A program made the translations under genes and the position numbers. The notes beneath the pieces were generated by a model. It saw only the letters and a program-made list of their open reading frames with translations, searched no databases and was not told the origin of the DNA. Below are positions 1 through 8,020 of a stretch of DNA of 64,000 nt, piece after piece; positions within the stretch are counted from its first letter, which is position 1, and each line of letters begins with the position of its first letter. The stretch covers positions 80,710 to 144,709 of the forward strand of contig NZ_LWBS01000044.1 in the NCBI RefSeq assembly GCF_001652265.1, in the 5' to 3' direction. Origin of the DNA: Rhizobium leguminosarum (GTDB lineage: Bacteria; Pseudomonadota; Alphaproteobacteria; Rhizobiales; Rhizobiaceae).

Positions 1-169
1 TCTGGGTGACGTTGACCTTGTCGGAGTGCGATGCGTTGTATTTGTCGGCCAGTCCCTGAAGGACGGCGCCGGAGGACGTGCGCACCCATAGGGTGATTTC
101 TTCGGCGCTGGCGAGAGAAGAGCTTGCTAGCAGCGCAAGAGCAGTGATCGTTGTTTTCAGTCGAAGCAT
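1..169 (-). CDS. Sugar ABC transporter substrate-binding protein, N-terminal part (cut by window edge)
   Basis: Only the first 56 codons are present; the gene runs off the left edge. The start ATG is at 169, with GGGGACC just upstream. The peptide begins with a basic, hydrophobic signal peptide ending near ASA (about residue 22), followed by EEITLWVRTSSG and a stretch like the first lobe of family 1 extracellular sugar-binding proteins. It is divergent from the LacI regulator that follows, so it is probably the first gene of a sugar importer operon controlled by that regulator. Family membership is inferred from a short segment. Confidence 0.7.
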   Translation of the reverse strand, partial: MLRLKTTITALALLASSSLASAEEITLWVRTSSGAVLQGLADKYNASHSDKVNVTQ

Positions 170-280
170 GCTTGGTCCCCTTTTTCTCGTTCAGGCCTCA
201 GGCCTTCGGACGAAACGGACGTTAAATCAGAATTTTTTTGGTGTCGACAGTCTGTGTGCATAAATCTGGTGTGCGATTGA

Positions 281-292
281 TAAAACCTTTTA
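281..292. promoter_or_regulatory. Operator-like palindrome TAAAA-CC-TTTTA
   Basis: TAAAACCTTTTA lies in the divergent promoter between the sugar-binding protein and the LacI regulator. Its centre is 31 bp, about three helical turns, from a second palindrome at 310-325 with the same AAAA/TTTT arms. Paired sites on one helix face are typical of LacI-family dimers. The assignment is from symmetry only. Confidence 0.5.
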
Positions 293-309
293 ACAGCACG
301 ATTTTTTCT

Positions 310-325
310 GCTAAAAGCTTTTAGC
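310..325. promoter_or_regulatory. Operator-like perfect 16-bp palindrome
   Basis: GCTAAAAGCTTTTAGC is a perfect 16-bp palindrome ending just before the regulator gene. With the site at 281-292 it forms a pair suited to repression of both divergent genes, including autoregulation. Confidence 0.55.
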
Positions 326-348
326 ATGAATTGAAGACGAGGCGTAGC

Positions 349-1365
349 TTGAAGAATACCGGTGATCGGAGACGGACGATCTACGACGTGGCGAAGGCTG
401 CGGGCGTCAGCATTTCGACGGCGTCGAACGCGCTGAACGGCACTGGCCGGACGAATGCGGAGACGCGCGAACGGGTCCGGCGCGTGGCAGAAGAGATCGG
501 GTTTCGGCCCAATGCACTCGCGCGTGGGTTGCTAAGCAAGCGAAGCCATGCGATCGGCATGCTGACCAACGACACCTATGGCAGACTGACGCTGCCGATG
601 GCGGCCGGGGTGTCGGAAGTGCTCGTCGATCACGGCGTGTCCGTCTTCCTCTGCGCGACGAACAATGATCCGAGGCTCGCCCAGCTGCACCTGGAGGCGC
701 TGCTCGACAGGCAGGTCGACGGCATCATATTCACCGCGACGCGCCTTGACCTCGAGCCGCCGGTCCAGCTGTCCCGCTTGCCGATACCTGTCGTCTACGT
801 CTTTGCCGAGGGGCCAGCCGACAGCGTAACCTTCTTTCCCGACGACGAACAGGGCGCGCGCCTCGCCGTCGACCATCTCAAGGAACTGGGCCGGTCGCGG
901 ATCCTGCACATCACCGGCCCGCGGGATTACCTGGCCGCTCGCATCCGCGCCCAATCCTATCTCGACGCCTGCGGCGACGGTGCCGAAGCGATGTTCGGCA
1001 AGTGGTCGGAGGAATGGGGTCACGAAGCCGTCCAGACGGTCTTTGCCCGGCCCGGCGCAAAGCCCGACGCCATCTTCTGCGGCAGCGACGAGATCGCCCG
1101 CGGCGTCATCGACGCGCTGCGCGACCTCAATGTGGAGATTCCCACGGATGTCGCCGTGGTCGGGTTCGACAATTGGGAGGTCGTCGCACGGCAAACGCGC
1201 CCGCCGCTGACCACCATCGACATGGAGTTGAAGGAACTGGGCCATCGCGCCGGCCTGGCAATCCTCAGCCTCTCCAAGGGTGAACCGGTCCCTGCCGGCA
1301 TCACCAGATTGCCGTGTCGCCTGGTCGTGCGCCAGTCGTGCGGCAGCCCCCTTCAATCCGACTGA
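349..1365 (+). CDS. LacI-family transcriptional regulator
   Basis: A DNA-binding repressor or activator of sugar-uptake genes. The N-terminal helix-turn-helix and hinge helix (TIYDVAKAAGVSISTASNAL, then RPNALARGL) are typical, and a periplasmic-binding-protein-like effector domain follows (VVGFDNWEVVARQTRPPLTT near the C-terminus). At 338 aa it has the usual family length. No ATG starts this frame; TTG at 349 has GAGG six bases upstream, while TTG at 331 would add six residues but lacks a ribosome-binding site. It is divergent from the sugar-binding protein at the left edge and probably controls it through the two palindromes at 281-325. The effector is unknown, most likely a sugar. Confidence 0.9.
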   Translation: MKNTGDRRRTIYDVAKAAGVSISTASNALNGTGRTNAETRERVRRVAEEIGFRPNALARGLLSKRSHAIGMLTNDTYGRLTLPMAAGVSEVLVDHGVSVFLCATNNDPRLAQLHLEALLDRQVDGIIFTATRLDLEPPVQLSRLPIPVVYVFAEGPADSVTFFPDDEQGARLAVDHLKELGRSRILHITGPRDYLAARIRAQSYLDACGDGAEAMFGKWSEEWGHEAVQTVFARPGAKPDAIFCGSDEIARGVIDALRDLNVEIPTDVAVVGFDNWEVVARQTRPPLTTIDMELKELGHRAGLAILSLSKGEPVPAGITRLPCRLVVRQSCGSPLQSD

Positions 1366-1405
1366 AAACGACAGCAAGCAACAGGCAAGCCGGCCGTCGT
1401 CGCTA

Positions 1406-2464
1406 TTATCTGTCGGTGGAATTGCCGGAACGGGTCAGGCTGTTGCGGCTGACCAGCGACGGTGTCTGGAAAATATGCTCGGAAGCGGTGCGGCCTTCTA
1501 TTCTGGAAATGAGGGCCCGGGTAGCGATCTGGCCGAGCTCCCTGCCCGACTGGTCGATGCTTGCGAGATTGACGAGGCCGAGTGCTGCGGTCGACGAATT
1601 GTCGTATCCGATGACGGCGAGGTCTTCGGGCACGCGCACCCCCATCTCCATAGCCAGGCTGAGAAGGGTGATCGCGTCGAGATCGCTCCAGCAGAACACG
1701 GCGCGCGGCCTGTCCTTCCTCGATAGGAACTTTCGCATCGCCTCTTCCCGCTTTGGCGAAGCAATGGGAATTTTGCCGATCGCTGGCGAGGAGCCAAGGC
1801 CGCCACGCTGCATCGCCCGGCGGAACCCGATCTCACGCTGGCGGACAACGGAGACCGCGTGCCCCTGGCGCTCGCCAAGGCTCAGCATTTCGATGTCGCG
1901 ATAGCCGCAGGCCAGAAGCGCTTCCACGGCAATCTCGGCGCCGCGCTGATCGTCGGCATTGACGGTATCGAAGGCCGTGGCGCTGGCATCGTGGTAACCG
2001 ACCGCGACGATCGGTATCTGGACGGCGAAGGTTGCGAGGATCTCCGAGGGCAAACGCGGCGCAACGAGGATAAGGCCGTCCATCTTGTAGTCGATCATCG
2101 ACTCGATCAACGACGTCTCCAGCTGCACGCGCGCATCGCTGACGCCGATCATCGCCTGGTAGTGCGAAGGCCCAAGCACCTCGTTTACGCCGGCAATCAC
2201 CTCCGGAAGGAAGGGATTGCGGATATCGATCAGGAGCACTCCGATGGTAAAACTCCGGCCACGCAGCCCTCGTGCCGCCCGCGAGGGGCGATATGCGAGT
2301 GCCTCGATGGCATCAGTCACCCTTGCGCGCAGCGCATCACTGACGCCGTAGGCATTTCGCATCACCTTGGAAACCGCTGCGACCGATACGCCTGCGTGAG
2401 TTGCCACGGTCCGGATCGTCACGCGATCGTTTCGTTGCGGCTTTTGTTTTTCTTCGATTGACAT
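1406..2464 (-). CDS. LacI-family transcriptional regulator of the rhamnoside operon
   Basis: A 352-aa repressor-type protein. The helix-turn-helix (VTIRTVATHAGVSVAAVSKVM) and hinge (RPSRAARGLRG) lie in the first 70 residues, followed by a sugar-binding-like domain with the usual VIGYDNSSTAAL segment. The ATG at 2464 is preferred because the 21 codons upstream of it do not resemble the family and the HTH then begins at the normal distance. It is transcribed away from the alpha-L-rhamnosidase operon; the shared promoter holds a 15-bp inverted repeat whose arms contain AACGTT, the central CpG form common in LacI-family operators. It probably senses rhamnose or a rhamnoside and represses that operon. 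Confidence 0.9.
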   Translation of the reverse strand: MSIEEKQKPQRNDRVTIRTVATHAGVSVAAVSKVMRNAYGVSDALRARVTDAIEALAYRPSRAARGLRGRSFTIGVLLIDIRNPFLPEVIAGVNEVLGPSHYQAMIGVSDARVQLETSLIESMIDYKMDGLILVAPRLPSEILATFAVQIPIVAVGYHDASATAFDTVNADDQRGAEIAVEALLACGYRDIEMLSLGERQGHAVSVVRQREIGFRRAMQRGGLGSSPAIGKIPIASPKREEAMRKFLSRKDRPRAVFCWSDLDAITLLSLAMEMGVRVPEDLAVIGYDNSSTAALGLVNLASIDQSGRELGQIATRALISRIEGRTASEHIFQTPSLVSRNSLTRSGNSTDR

Positions 2465-2552
2465 GAAATCTCTGGCTTGCTGCGGGTCGTCAACATCGCC
2501 CGCAGAACCACCATGGCAGACTGGCAACGAAAATTCTATTGCACTTCCGAAG

Positions 2553-2590
2553 AAAATGTAGAACGTTATATGGAGAACGTTCTACATTTT
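2553..2590. promoter_or_regulatory. Perfect 15-bp inverted repeat with two AACGTT cores
   Basis: AAAATGTAGAACGTT and its exact reverse complement are separated by the 8 bp ATATGGAG. The repeat ends four bases before the GGGAGGA ribosome-binding site of the rhamnosidase gene. Each arm holds an AACGTT core, and the right one is a perfect AGAACGTTCT palindrome. It may be a double LacI-type operator, or a leader hairpin if transcription starts upstream. Confidence 0.65.
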
Positions 2591-2604
2591 GTCGGGAGGA
2601 CTTG

Positions 2605-4926
2605 ATGAACTTTCAGCCGGCAGCCATCAGCGGCAACCTCGTTTCGCGTGCCTGGTCCGGGGAAATGATCGCGCCACTGTCGGATGGCGGCCAGGGAACG
2701 GCCGCAAGCTTCGTCTCCAAGACTTTCGAACATGACCGCGCCAAGCTTCCCGTCGAGCTCTTTATCTCCGCACTTGGCCTCTACCGCTGCTTCGTCAACG
2801 GCGTTCGTGTCGGCAACGACCTGTTGACCCCAGGCTGGACGAACTACGACGATCGCCTTGCCTATCAGCGATACGACGTCTCCAACCTGCTCAAGCCGGG
2901 CCTCAACCGGATCGAGATCTGGCTTGCCGACGGATGGTACCGGTCGCCTTTGATGTGGGGCGCCCAGGCAATCCCAAATTGCTGGGGCGACAGGATCGGC
3001 GCCATTGCGGAACTGATCGGACCGGATGGCACCGTCCTTTCCACCGACACCACATGGCGAAGCGGCCTTCTGCCAATCCTGAGGTCGGGGATCTACTTCG
3101 GCGAAGTCTATGATGCCCGCCAGGAAAACTACTTGGAGAGCCACGGCACCGAACGATTGCTCTTCGACAAGGAACTGCTTGTCGCGCATGAAACGGCTGC
3201 GGTGCGCGAGTTGCGGCCACTCGCCCCGGTCGACAGCTGGAGCGACGATGAGGGCAGGACGGTCTATGATTTCGGCCAGAATGCCGGCGGCTATGTCAGA
3301 TATACGGTCCGCGGCACCGCCGGCGCTGAAGTCCGGGTGGAGCATTCGGAAGTACTCGGCCCCGATCGTCATTTCGACAATCGCAACTATCGCACGGCTG
3401 CGGCACATACCGTCTACACGCTGCGCGGAGACGGCGATGAAACCTACGCCCCGCATTTCACCTTTCACGGCTTCCGTTATGCCCGGGTAACGATCAAGGG
3501 CGATGCGAAGATCCTTGCAATCGCGTCCATCCCGATCTCGTCGGTGCCCGAGCCCGCCGGCGGTTTCACCTCGGGCAATGCGCTGGTCAATCGCCTCGTC
3601 GAGAATACCATCTGGTCGCAGCGCGCCAATTTCGTCGAAGTACCGACCGATTGCCCGCAACGCGACGAGCGCTTGGGCTGGACGGGCGACGCCCAGGTAT
3701 TTGCCGCAACCGCATGCTGGCTGAGCGACAGCCAATCCTTCCTGAGGAAGTATCTGCGGGATGTGATGGCCGATCAGCGCGAGGATGGCGCCGTCTCACA
3801 TTTTTCGCCGGATCCGACGCGTCTGCATCCGGCCAATTTCCCGGGCTATGCCGGCTCGACCGGCTGGGGCGACGCGATCGTCGTGATCCCCTGGGTACTC
3901 TACACGCATTACGGCGACCGGGCCGTCCTGTCGGAGTGCCTGGATTCCATGGTGCGCTGGGTCGATTTCGTCTGGTCGATCTCGGATGGTCCGCTCGTGC
4001 GTCCGCCCTCGCATTGGGGTGCCCGAGGCTTCACCTTCGGCGACTGGCTGCAGCCGGTCGGCGACAATCGAAAGCCTCGTCCGACGATCGCCGATGATTG
4101 CGCGGCGACGCTCTACCACTTCATCTCGACCGATCTTCTGGCAAGGATCGCAGCCACTCTCGGCGAGCATGCGCTTGAAGAGAAGATGAAACAGCGCGCA
4201 AACGAGATCCGGCCGGCATTCACCAACGAGTTCATCACGCCGGCGGGACGGCTCGCACACAATGACCAGACGTCCTATGCGTTGGCCTTCCTCCACGACC
4301 TGATACCGGCGGAGCACACGCAAGCCGCACAGCAGCATTTCCGGCAGGTGATCACCGATGCCGACTACAAGATCGGCACCGGCTTTATCGGCACGCCCGC
4401 CCTGCTGCCGGCGCTGACGAAACTCGGCATGGACGATCTGGCCGAAAAGGTCTTCCTGCAGGAGGATGTGCCGGGCTGGCTCTACCAAGTGTCGAAGGGG
4501 GCGACGACGATCTGGGAGCGCTGGGATTCCATGGCGCCTGACGGCACCATCTACGAACCCGACATGAACAGCTACAACCACTATGCCTATGGCGCTGTCT
4601 GCCAGTGGCTGTTCGAAAGCGTCGCCGGAATTTCGCCGAGCCCGAGCGCGCCCGGATTTGCCGAGGTGATCGTCGATCCGGCGCCGATTCCGGCCCTTTC
4701 GCCCGTTTCGGCCTATCATGATATCAGCCAGGGACGCATCGAGGCCGGCTGGCAGTGCGACGGCAACAAGGTCACCTATGTGCTGACGCTTCCGGAAGGC
4801 TGCATCGGCCGGTTCCGGCCCGGAAAACGGCATCAAAACCCGTCGCTCAACGGAGAACCTGTCGTCGCGGAAGCCATTCTTCCCTCCGGGACGCACCAGC
4901 TGGTCTTTTCCCTACCCAATTCTTGA
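2605..4926 (+). CDS. Alpha-L-rhamnosidase (GH78), cytoplasmic
   Basis: Hydrolyses terminal alpha-L-rhamnose from rhamnosides or oligosaccharides. The 773-aa protein follows the bacterial GH78 layout: N-terminal beta domains (GLYRCFVNGVRVGNDLLTPG; YDFGQNAGGYV), an alpha/alpha-barrel catalytic domain with VPTDCPQRDERLGWTGDAQ carrying the conserved acidic residues (E355, D362), a GFTFGDW motif, and a C-terminal beta domain. There is no signal peptide, so cleavage happens inside the cell after import. The ATG at 2605 follows GGGAGGA. It is the first gene of an operon with a complete carbohydrate ABC importer, which implies that intact rhamnosides are taken up. Plant flavonoid rhamnosides or rhamnose-containing polysaccharide fragments are plausible substrates; that is inference. 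Confidence 0.9.
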   Translation: MNFQPAAISGNLVSRAWSGEMIAPLSDGGQGTAASFVSKTFEHDRAKLPVELFISALGLYRCFVNGVRVGNDLLTPGWTNYDDRLAYQRYDVSNLLKPGLNRIEIWLADGWYRSPLMWGAQAIPNCWGDRIGAIAELIGPDGTVLSTDTTWRSGLLPILRSGIYFGEVYDARQENYLESHGTERLLFDKELLVAHETAAVRELRPLAPVDSWSDDEGRTVYDFGQNAGGYVRYTVRGTAGAEVRVEHSEVLGPDRHFDNRNYRTAAAHTVYTLRGDGDETYAPHFTFHGFRYARVTIKGDAKILAIASIPISSVPEPAGGFTSGNALVNRLVENTIWSQRANFVEVPTDCPQRDERLGWTGDAQVFAATACWLSDSQSFLRKYLRDVMADQREDGAVSHFSPDPTRLHPANFPGYAGSTGWGDAIVVIPWVLYTHYGDRAVLSECLDSMVRWVDFVWSISDGPLVRPPSHWGARGFTFGDWLQPVGDNRKPRPTIADDCAATLYHFISTDLLARIAATLGEHALEEKMKQRANEIRPAFTNEFITPAGRLAHNDQTSYALAFLHDLIPAEHTQAAQQHFRQVITDADYKIGTGFIGTPALLPALTKLGMDDLAEKVFLQEDVPGWLYQVSKGATTIWERWDSMAPDGTIYEPDMNSYNHYAYGAVCQWLFESVAGISPSPSAPGFAEVIVDPAPIPALSPVSAYHDISQGRIEAGWQCDGNKVTYVLTLPEGCIGRFRPGKRHQNPSLNGEPVVAEAILPSGTHQLVFSLPNS

Positions 4927-4963
4927 GGAGCATACACGTCACACCGTTCAGAGGAGGAACGTC

Positions 4964-6247
4964 ATGACACATCGGATAAAACTCGCTCTTGCGGGCGCGT
5001 CCGCGCTTTTGGCACTGGTCGCGGCTGGTCCGTCGCATGCAGAAACCACGCTGTCATTCCTGATCGACAACAACCCGGACACCGTCGCGGCGGCCGAGGC
5101 ACTGGTTGCCGCCTATCAGGCCAAGGCACCCGACGTGACGATTGAAATCGAGCCGCGGGCCGGCGGCGGCGAAGGCGACAACATCATCAAGACGCGCCTG
5201 GCGACGGGAGAGATGTCCGATGTGTTTCTCTACAATTCCGGCTCGCTGCTACAGGCGCTGAAGCCGACACAGACGCTTGTCGATCTCAGCGGCCTGTCGT
5301 CGCAGGCGAAGGTCGACGACGGTTTCAAATCGGTCGTCCGTGCCGATGGCAAGCTCTACGGCGTCCCCTTCGGCACGGCGATGGCGGGCGGGATACTCTA
5401 CAACAGGAAAATCTACCAGGAGCTTGGCCTCTCCGTCCCGAAGACATGGGCGGACTTCATGGCGAACAACGCGAAGGTCAAAGCATCAGGAAAGGTCGCC
5501 GTGGCGCAGACCTATCGCGATACCTGGACCTCGCAGCTGTTCGTTCTGGCTGACTATTACAACCTGCACGCCGCCGTGCCGAACTTCGCCGCAGACTATA
5601 CCGCCAACAAGGCAAAATACGCCGAGACGCCTGCGGCCCTGAAGGGCTTCGAACGGCTGAAGGACGTTCACGACGCCGGTCTGATGAACGACGATTTCGG
5701 CGCGGCAAGCTACGACGATGGCCTGAGAATGGTGGCAACCGGCGAGGCAGCGCATTATCCGATGCTGAGCTTCGCGGTCGGCGCGCTCAAACAGAATTAT
5801 CCCGAAAACCTCAACGATGTCGGCTTTTTCGCGCAGCCGAGCGACGACGCCGCAACCAACGGCTTGACGGTCTGGATGCCGCCAGCCCTTTACATTCCCT
5901 TGACCAGCCAGCACGCCGAGGAAGCGCGGAAATTCGTCGATTTCGCCGGAAGCGTCGAGGCCTGCAAGATCATGGTGGAAACCAATGCCGTTCAGGGGCC
6001 GTCTCTGATCGACGGCTGCGACCTGCCAGCCGACGTGCCGCCTGCGATAAAGGACATGCTCCCGTATTTCGAGGCCAAGGACAAGACGACCCCGGCGCTG
6101 GAATTCGTTTCGCCGATCAAGGGACCGGCTCTCGAGCAGATCACCGTCGAGGTCGGCTCCGGTATTCGCCAGCCTGCCGAGGCGGCAAAGCTCTATGACG
6201 ACGATGTGCGCAAGCAGGCCAAGCAGCTTGGCCTGCCCAACTGGTAG
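4964..6247 (+). CDS. Carbohydrate ABC transporter substrate-binding protein
   Basis: Periplasmic receptor for the sugar importer of the rhamnosidase operon. The 427-aa protein has a signal peptide (MTHRIKLALAGASALLALVA, cleavage near SHA-ET at residue 26/27) and a family 1 binding fold with TRLATGEMSDVFLYNSGSL and VPFGTAMAGGILYNRKIYQE. The start is preceded by GAGGAGG. A perfect 9-bp hairpin follows the stop codon and precedes the permease genes. The substrate is inferred from the adjacent alpha-L-rhamnosidase to be a rhamnose-containing oligosaccharide or glycoside. Confidence 0.9.
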   Translation: MTHRIKLALAGASALLALVAAGPSHAETTLSFLIDNNPDTVAAAEALVAAYQAKAPDVTIEIEPRAGGGEGDNIIKTRLATGEMSDVFLYNSGSLLQALKPTQTLVDLSGLSSQAKVDDGFKSVVRADGKLYGVPFGTAMAGGILYNRKIYQELGLSVPKTWADFMANNAKVKASGKVAVAQTYRDTWTSQLFVLADYYNLHAAVPNFAADYTANKAKYAETPAALKGFERLKDVHDAGLMNDDFGAASYDDGLRMVATGEAAHYPMLSFAVGALKQNYPENLNDVGFFAQPSDDAATNGLTVWMPPALYIPLTSQHAEEARKFVDFAGSVEACKIMVETNAVQGPSLIDGCDLPADVPPAIKDMLPYFEAKDKTTPALEFVSPIKGPALEQITVEVGSGIRQPAEAAKLYDDDVRKQAKQLGLPNW

Positions 6248-6267
6248 CGGTCGTTCGGGCCAGTTAT

Positions 6268-6289
6268 CCTCGCTCCTGATGGAGCGAGG
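6268..6289 (+). other. Intra-operon hairpin after the binding-protein gene
   Basis: CCTCGCTCC-TGAT-GGAGCGAGG forms a perfect 9-bp stem with a 4-base loop in the 66-bp gap between the binding protein and the first permease. There is no T-run. Hairpins at this place commonly stabilise the binding-protein mRNA and reduce downstream expression. Confidence 0.65.
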
Positions 6290-6313
6290 TTCCACCCGAT
6301 CGAAGAGATTGAT

Positions 6314-7192
6314 ATGACCGAGATACTCCGCCGCTCGCGCAAATCGCCCTACCCGCTGTGGTTTTTCATTCCCGCCGCCATCATCTACGGCGTGCTGTTT
6401 CTGTTTCCGACGATATCGTCTCTCTGGTTCAGCCTCACACGCTGGGATCTTTCGACCGCCGAATTCATCGGGCTTGAAAACTTTCAGCAGTTCTTTTCCG
6501 AACCCTTCCTGGTCAAGGGACTGCTCAACACGCTGATCTATGCCGTGACGACATCCGGCCTGAAGACGGTCTGCGGGTTGCTGCTTGCCGTGCTGCTGAC
6601 CAGCAATATCTTCGCCCGCGGCTTCCTGCGCACGCTGGTCTTCTTTCCCGTCCTGGTCTCGACGATCGGCATCGGCATCACCTTCACGGTGATGATGCAT
6701 CCGACCAGGGGCATCATCAATGTCACGCTCGAGACGCTCGGCATTCCGGGACCTGGATGGCTCACCAATCCGGCGCTGGCGCTTTTTTCGGTGGCTTTGG
6801 TCGATGTCTGGAAGGGTGTCGGCCTCGCCACATTGATCTTCATCGCCGGGCTTGCCGCGATCAGCCCCGATTATTATGAGGCAGCAAGGATTGACGGGGC
6901 CACGCGTCTCCAGCAATTTTTCCGGATCACCCTGCCGCTCGTGCGTCCCGCCACTGTCATCGTGGTGACATTGTCGCTGATCGGAGGGCTTCGATCCTTC
7001 GATCTGATATGGGCCATGACCCGCGGCGGGCCTGGTTTCTCCTCCGACGTGATCGCCTCGGTCATCTATAAGCAATACCAGGCGGGTTTCTACGGCCTGT
7101 CGACGGCCGGAAACGTCATTCTGTTCGCGCTGATCGCCGTAATCATCCTGCCATTCACCCTGTGGTTCAACCGGCGCGAGGTCGAGGAATGA
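6314..7192 (+). CDS. Sugar ABC transporter permease (MalF/UgpA type)
   Basis: Inner-membrane subunit of the rhamnoside importer, 292 aa with about six membrane segments starting at residue 16 (WFFIPAAIIYGVLFLFPTIS). The cytoplasmic EAA loop is visible as YYEAARIDGATRLQQFFRITLPL, the docking site for the ATPase. Its stop overlaps the ATG of the next permease by 4 bp (ATGA), showing translational coupling. Confidence 0.9.
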   Translation: MTEILRRSRKSPYPLWFFIPAAIIYGVLFLFPTISSLWFSLTRWDLSTAEFIGLENFQQFFSEPFLVKGLLNTLIYAVTTSGLKTVCGLLLAVLLTSNIFARGFLRTLVFFPVLVSTIGIGITFTVMMHPTRGIINVTLETLGIPGPGWLTNPALALFSVALVDVWKGVGLATLIFIAGLAAISPDYYEAARIDGATRLQQFFRITLPLVRPATVIVVTLSLIGGLRSFDLIWAMTRGGPGFSSDVIASVIYKQYQAGFYGLSTAGNVILFALIAVIILPFTLWFNRREVEE

Positions 7193-8016
7193 GAAGCGTC
7201 CGTCCTTACGTGACCGGCGCGATAGCCCTTGCGGTGGCGGCCGTCATCTTCGTCATGCCCTTTGTTTTCGTCGCTCTCCAGGCGGTCAAATCGAAATCCG
7301 AAGCGTCTCGCCTCGATTTCGAATTGCCCGAGCAGTGGCTGTTCTGGGATAATCTGATCGCCGTCTTCACGGCGCGCGACTACCAGCTCGCGCTCGCCTA
7401 TTTCAACTCCACGCTGATCACCGTGGTTTCCGTCACGATCCTGATCCTGCTGTCGGCAATGGTCGGATATGTCATGCAGCGCCGCAAGACCGTCTGGAAC
7501 AGGGTGGCCTTCATTGCCCTGTTCATGGGTCTGATGATGCCGCCAGCCGTGGTCCCCACCATCGGCCTCTTGCAGGAGATCGGTCTCTTCAAGACCATGA
7601 CCGGGATGATCCTGATCCAGGTCGCCTATAACCTTTCGTTCTCGACCTTGCTCTACCGGTCGTTCATTTCGACCATACCACGCGACCTCGACGAGGCGGC
7701 GCTGATCGATGGCGCCAAGCCCCGGCAGATTTTCTTCAGAGTGATCCTGCCGCTGCTGAAGCCGGTGACCGTCACCAACATCGTCGTGCAGTCGATCGCG
7801 ATCTTCAACGATTTCACCAACCCGCTCTACTACCTTCCCGGCAAGGAGAACGTGACCGTGCAGCTGACGCTCTATAATTTCCAGAGCATGTACACGAGCC
7901 AGTACAATCTCCTCTTCATGAATATCCTCCTGGTGACGATCCCACCGCTGGTCGTCTTCATCTTCTTCAACCGGCAGATCGTCGCCGGCATGACGGCCGG
8001 CGCAGTAAAAGGGTAA
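7189..8016 (+). CDS. Sugar ABC transporter permease (MalG/UgpE type)
   Basis: Second membrane subunit of the importer, 275 aa. An N-terminal membrane segment (residues about 8-30) is followed by a periplasmic loop and five further segments. The EAA loop reads LDEAALIDGAKPRQIFFRVILPLL, and the short C-terminal tail (NRQIVAGMTAGAVKG) is typical of MalG-like permeases. The ATG at 7189 overlaps the stop of the upstream permease; a longer frame starting at 7162 would lie inside that gene. Confidence 0.9.
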   Translation: MRSVRPYVTGAIALAVAAVIFVMPFVFVALQAVKSKSEASRLDFELPEQWLFWDNLIAVFTARDYQLALAYFNSTLITVVSVTILILLSAMVGYVMQRRKTVWNRVAFIALFMGLMMPPAVVPTIGLLQEIGLFKTMTGMILIQVAYNLSFSTLLYRSFISTIPRDLDEAALIDGAKPRQIFFRVILPLLKPVTVTNIVVQSIAIFNDFTNPLYYLPGKENVTVQLTLYNFQSMYTSQYNLLFMNILLVTIPPLVVFIFFNRQIVAGMTAGAVKG

Positions 8017-8020
8017 CCGA

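Noticed and set aside
532..1377. Long minus-strand frame opposite the first LacI gene
   Set aside because: Antisense shadow of a GC-rich coding region; no family features and no ribosome-binding site. The same applies to the long antisense frames at 5486-7075, 40190-41536 and 43951-45531.
2553..2590. Reading the 15-bp inverted repeat as an insertion-sequence end or attachment site
   Set aside because: It is a single adjacent pair with an 8-bp spacer in a promoter, with no transposase or integrase nearby.
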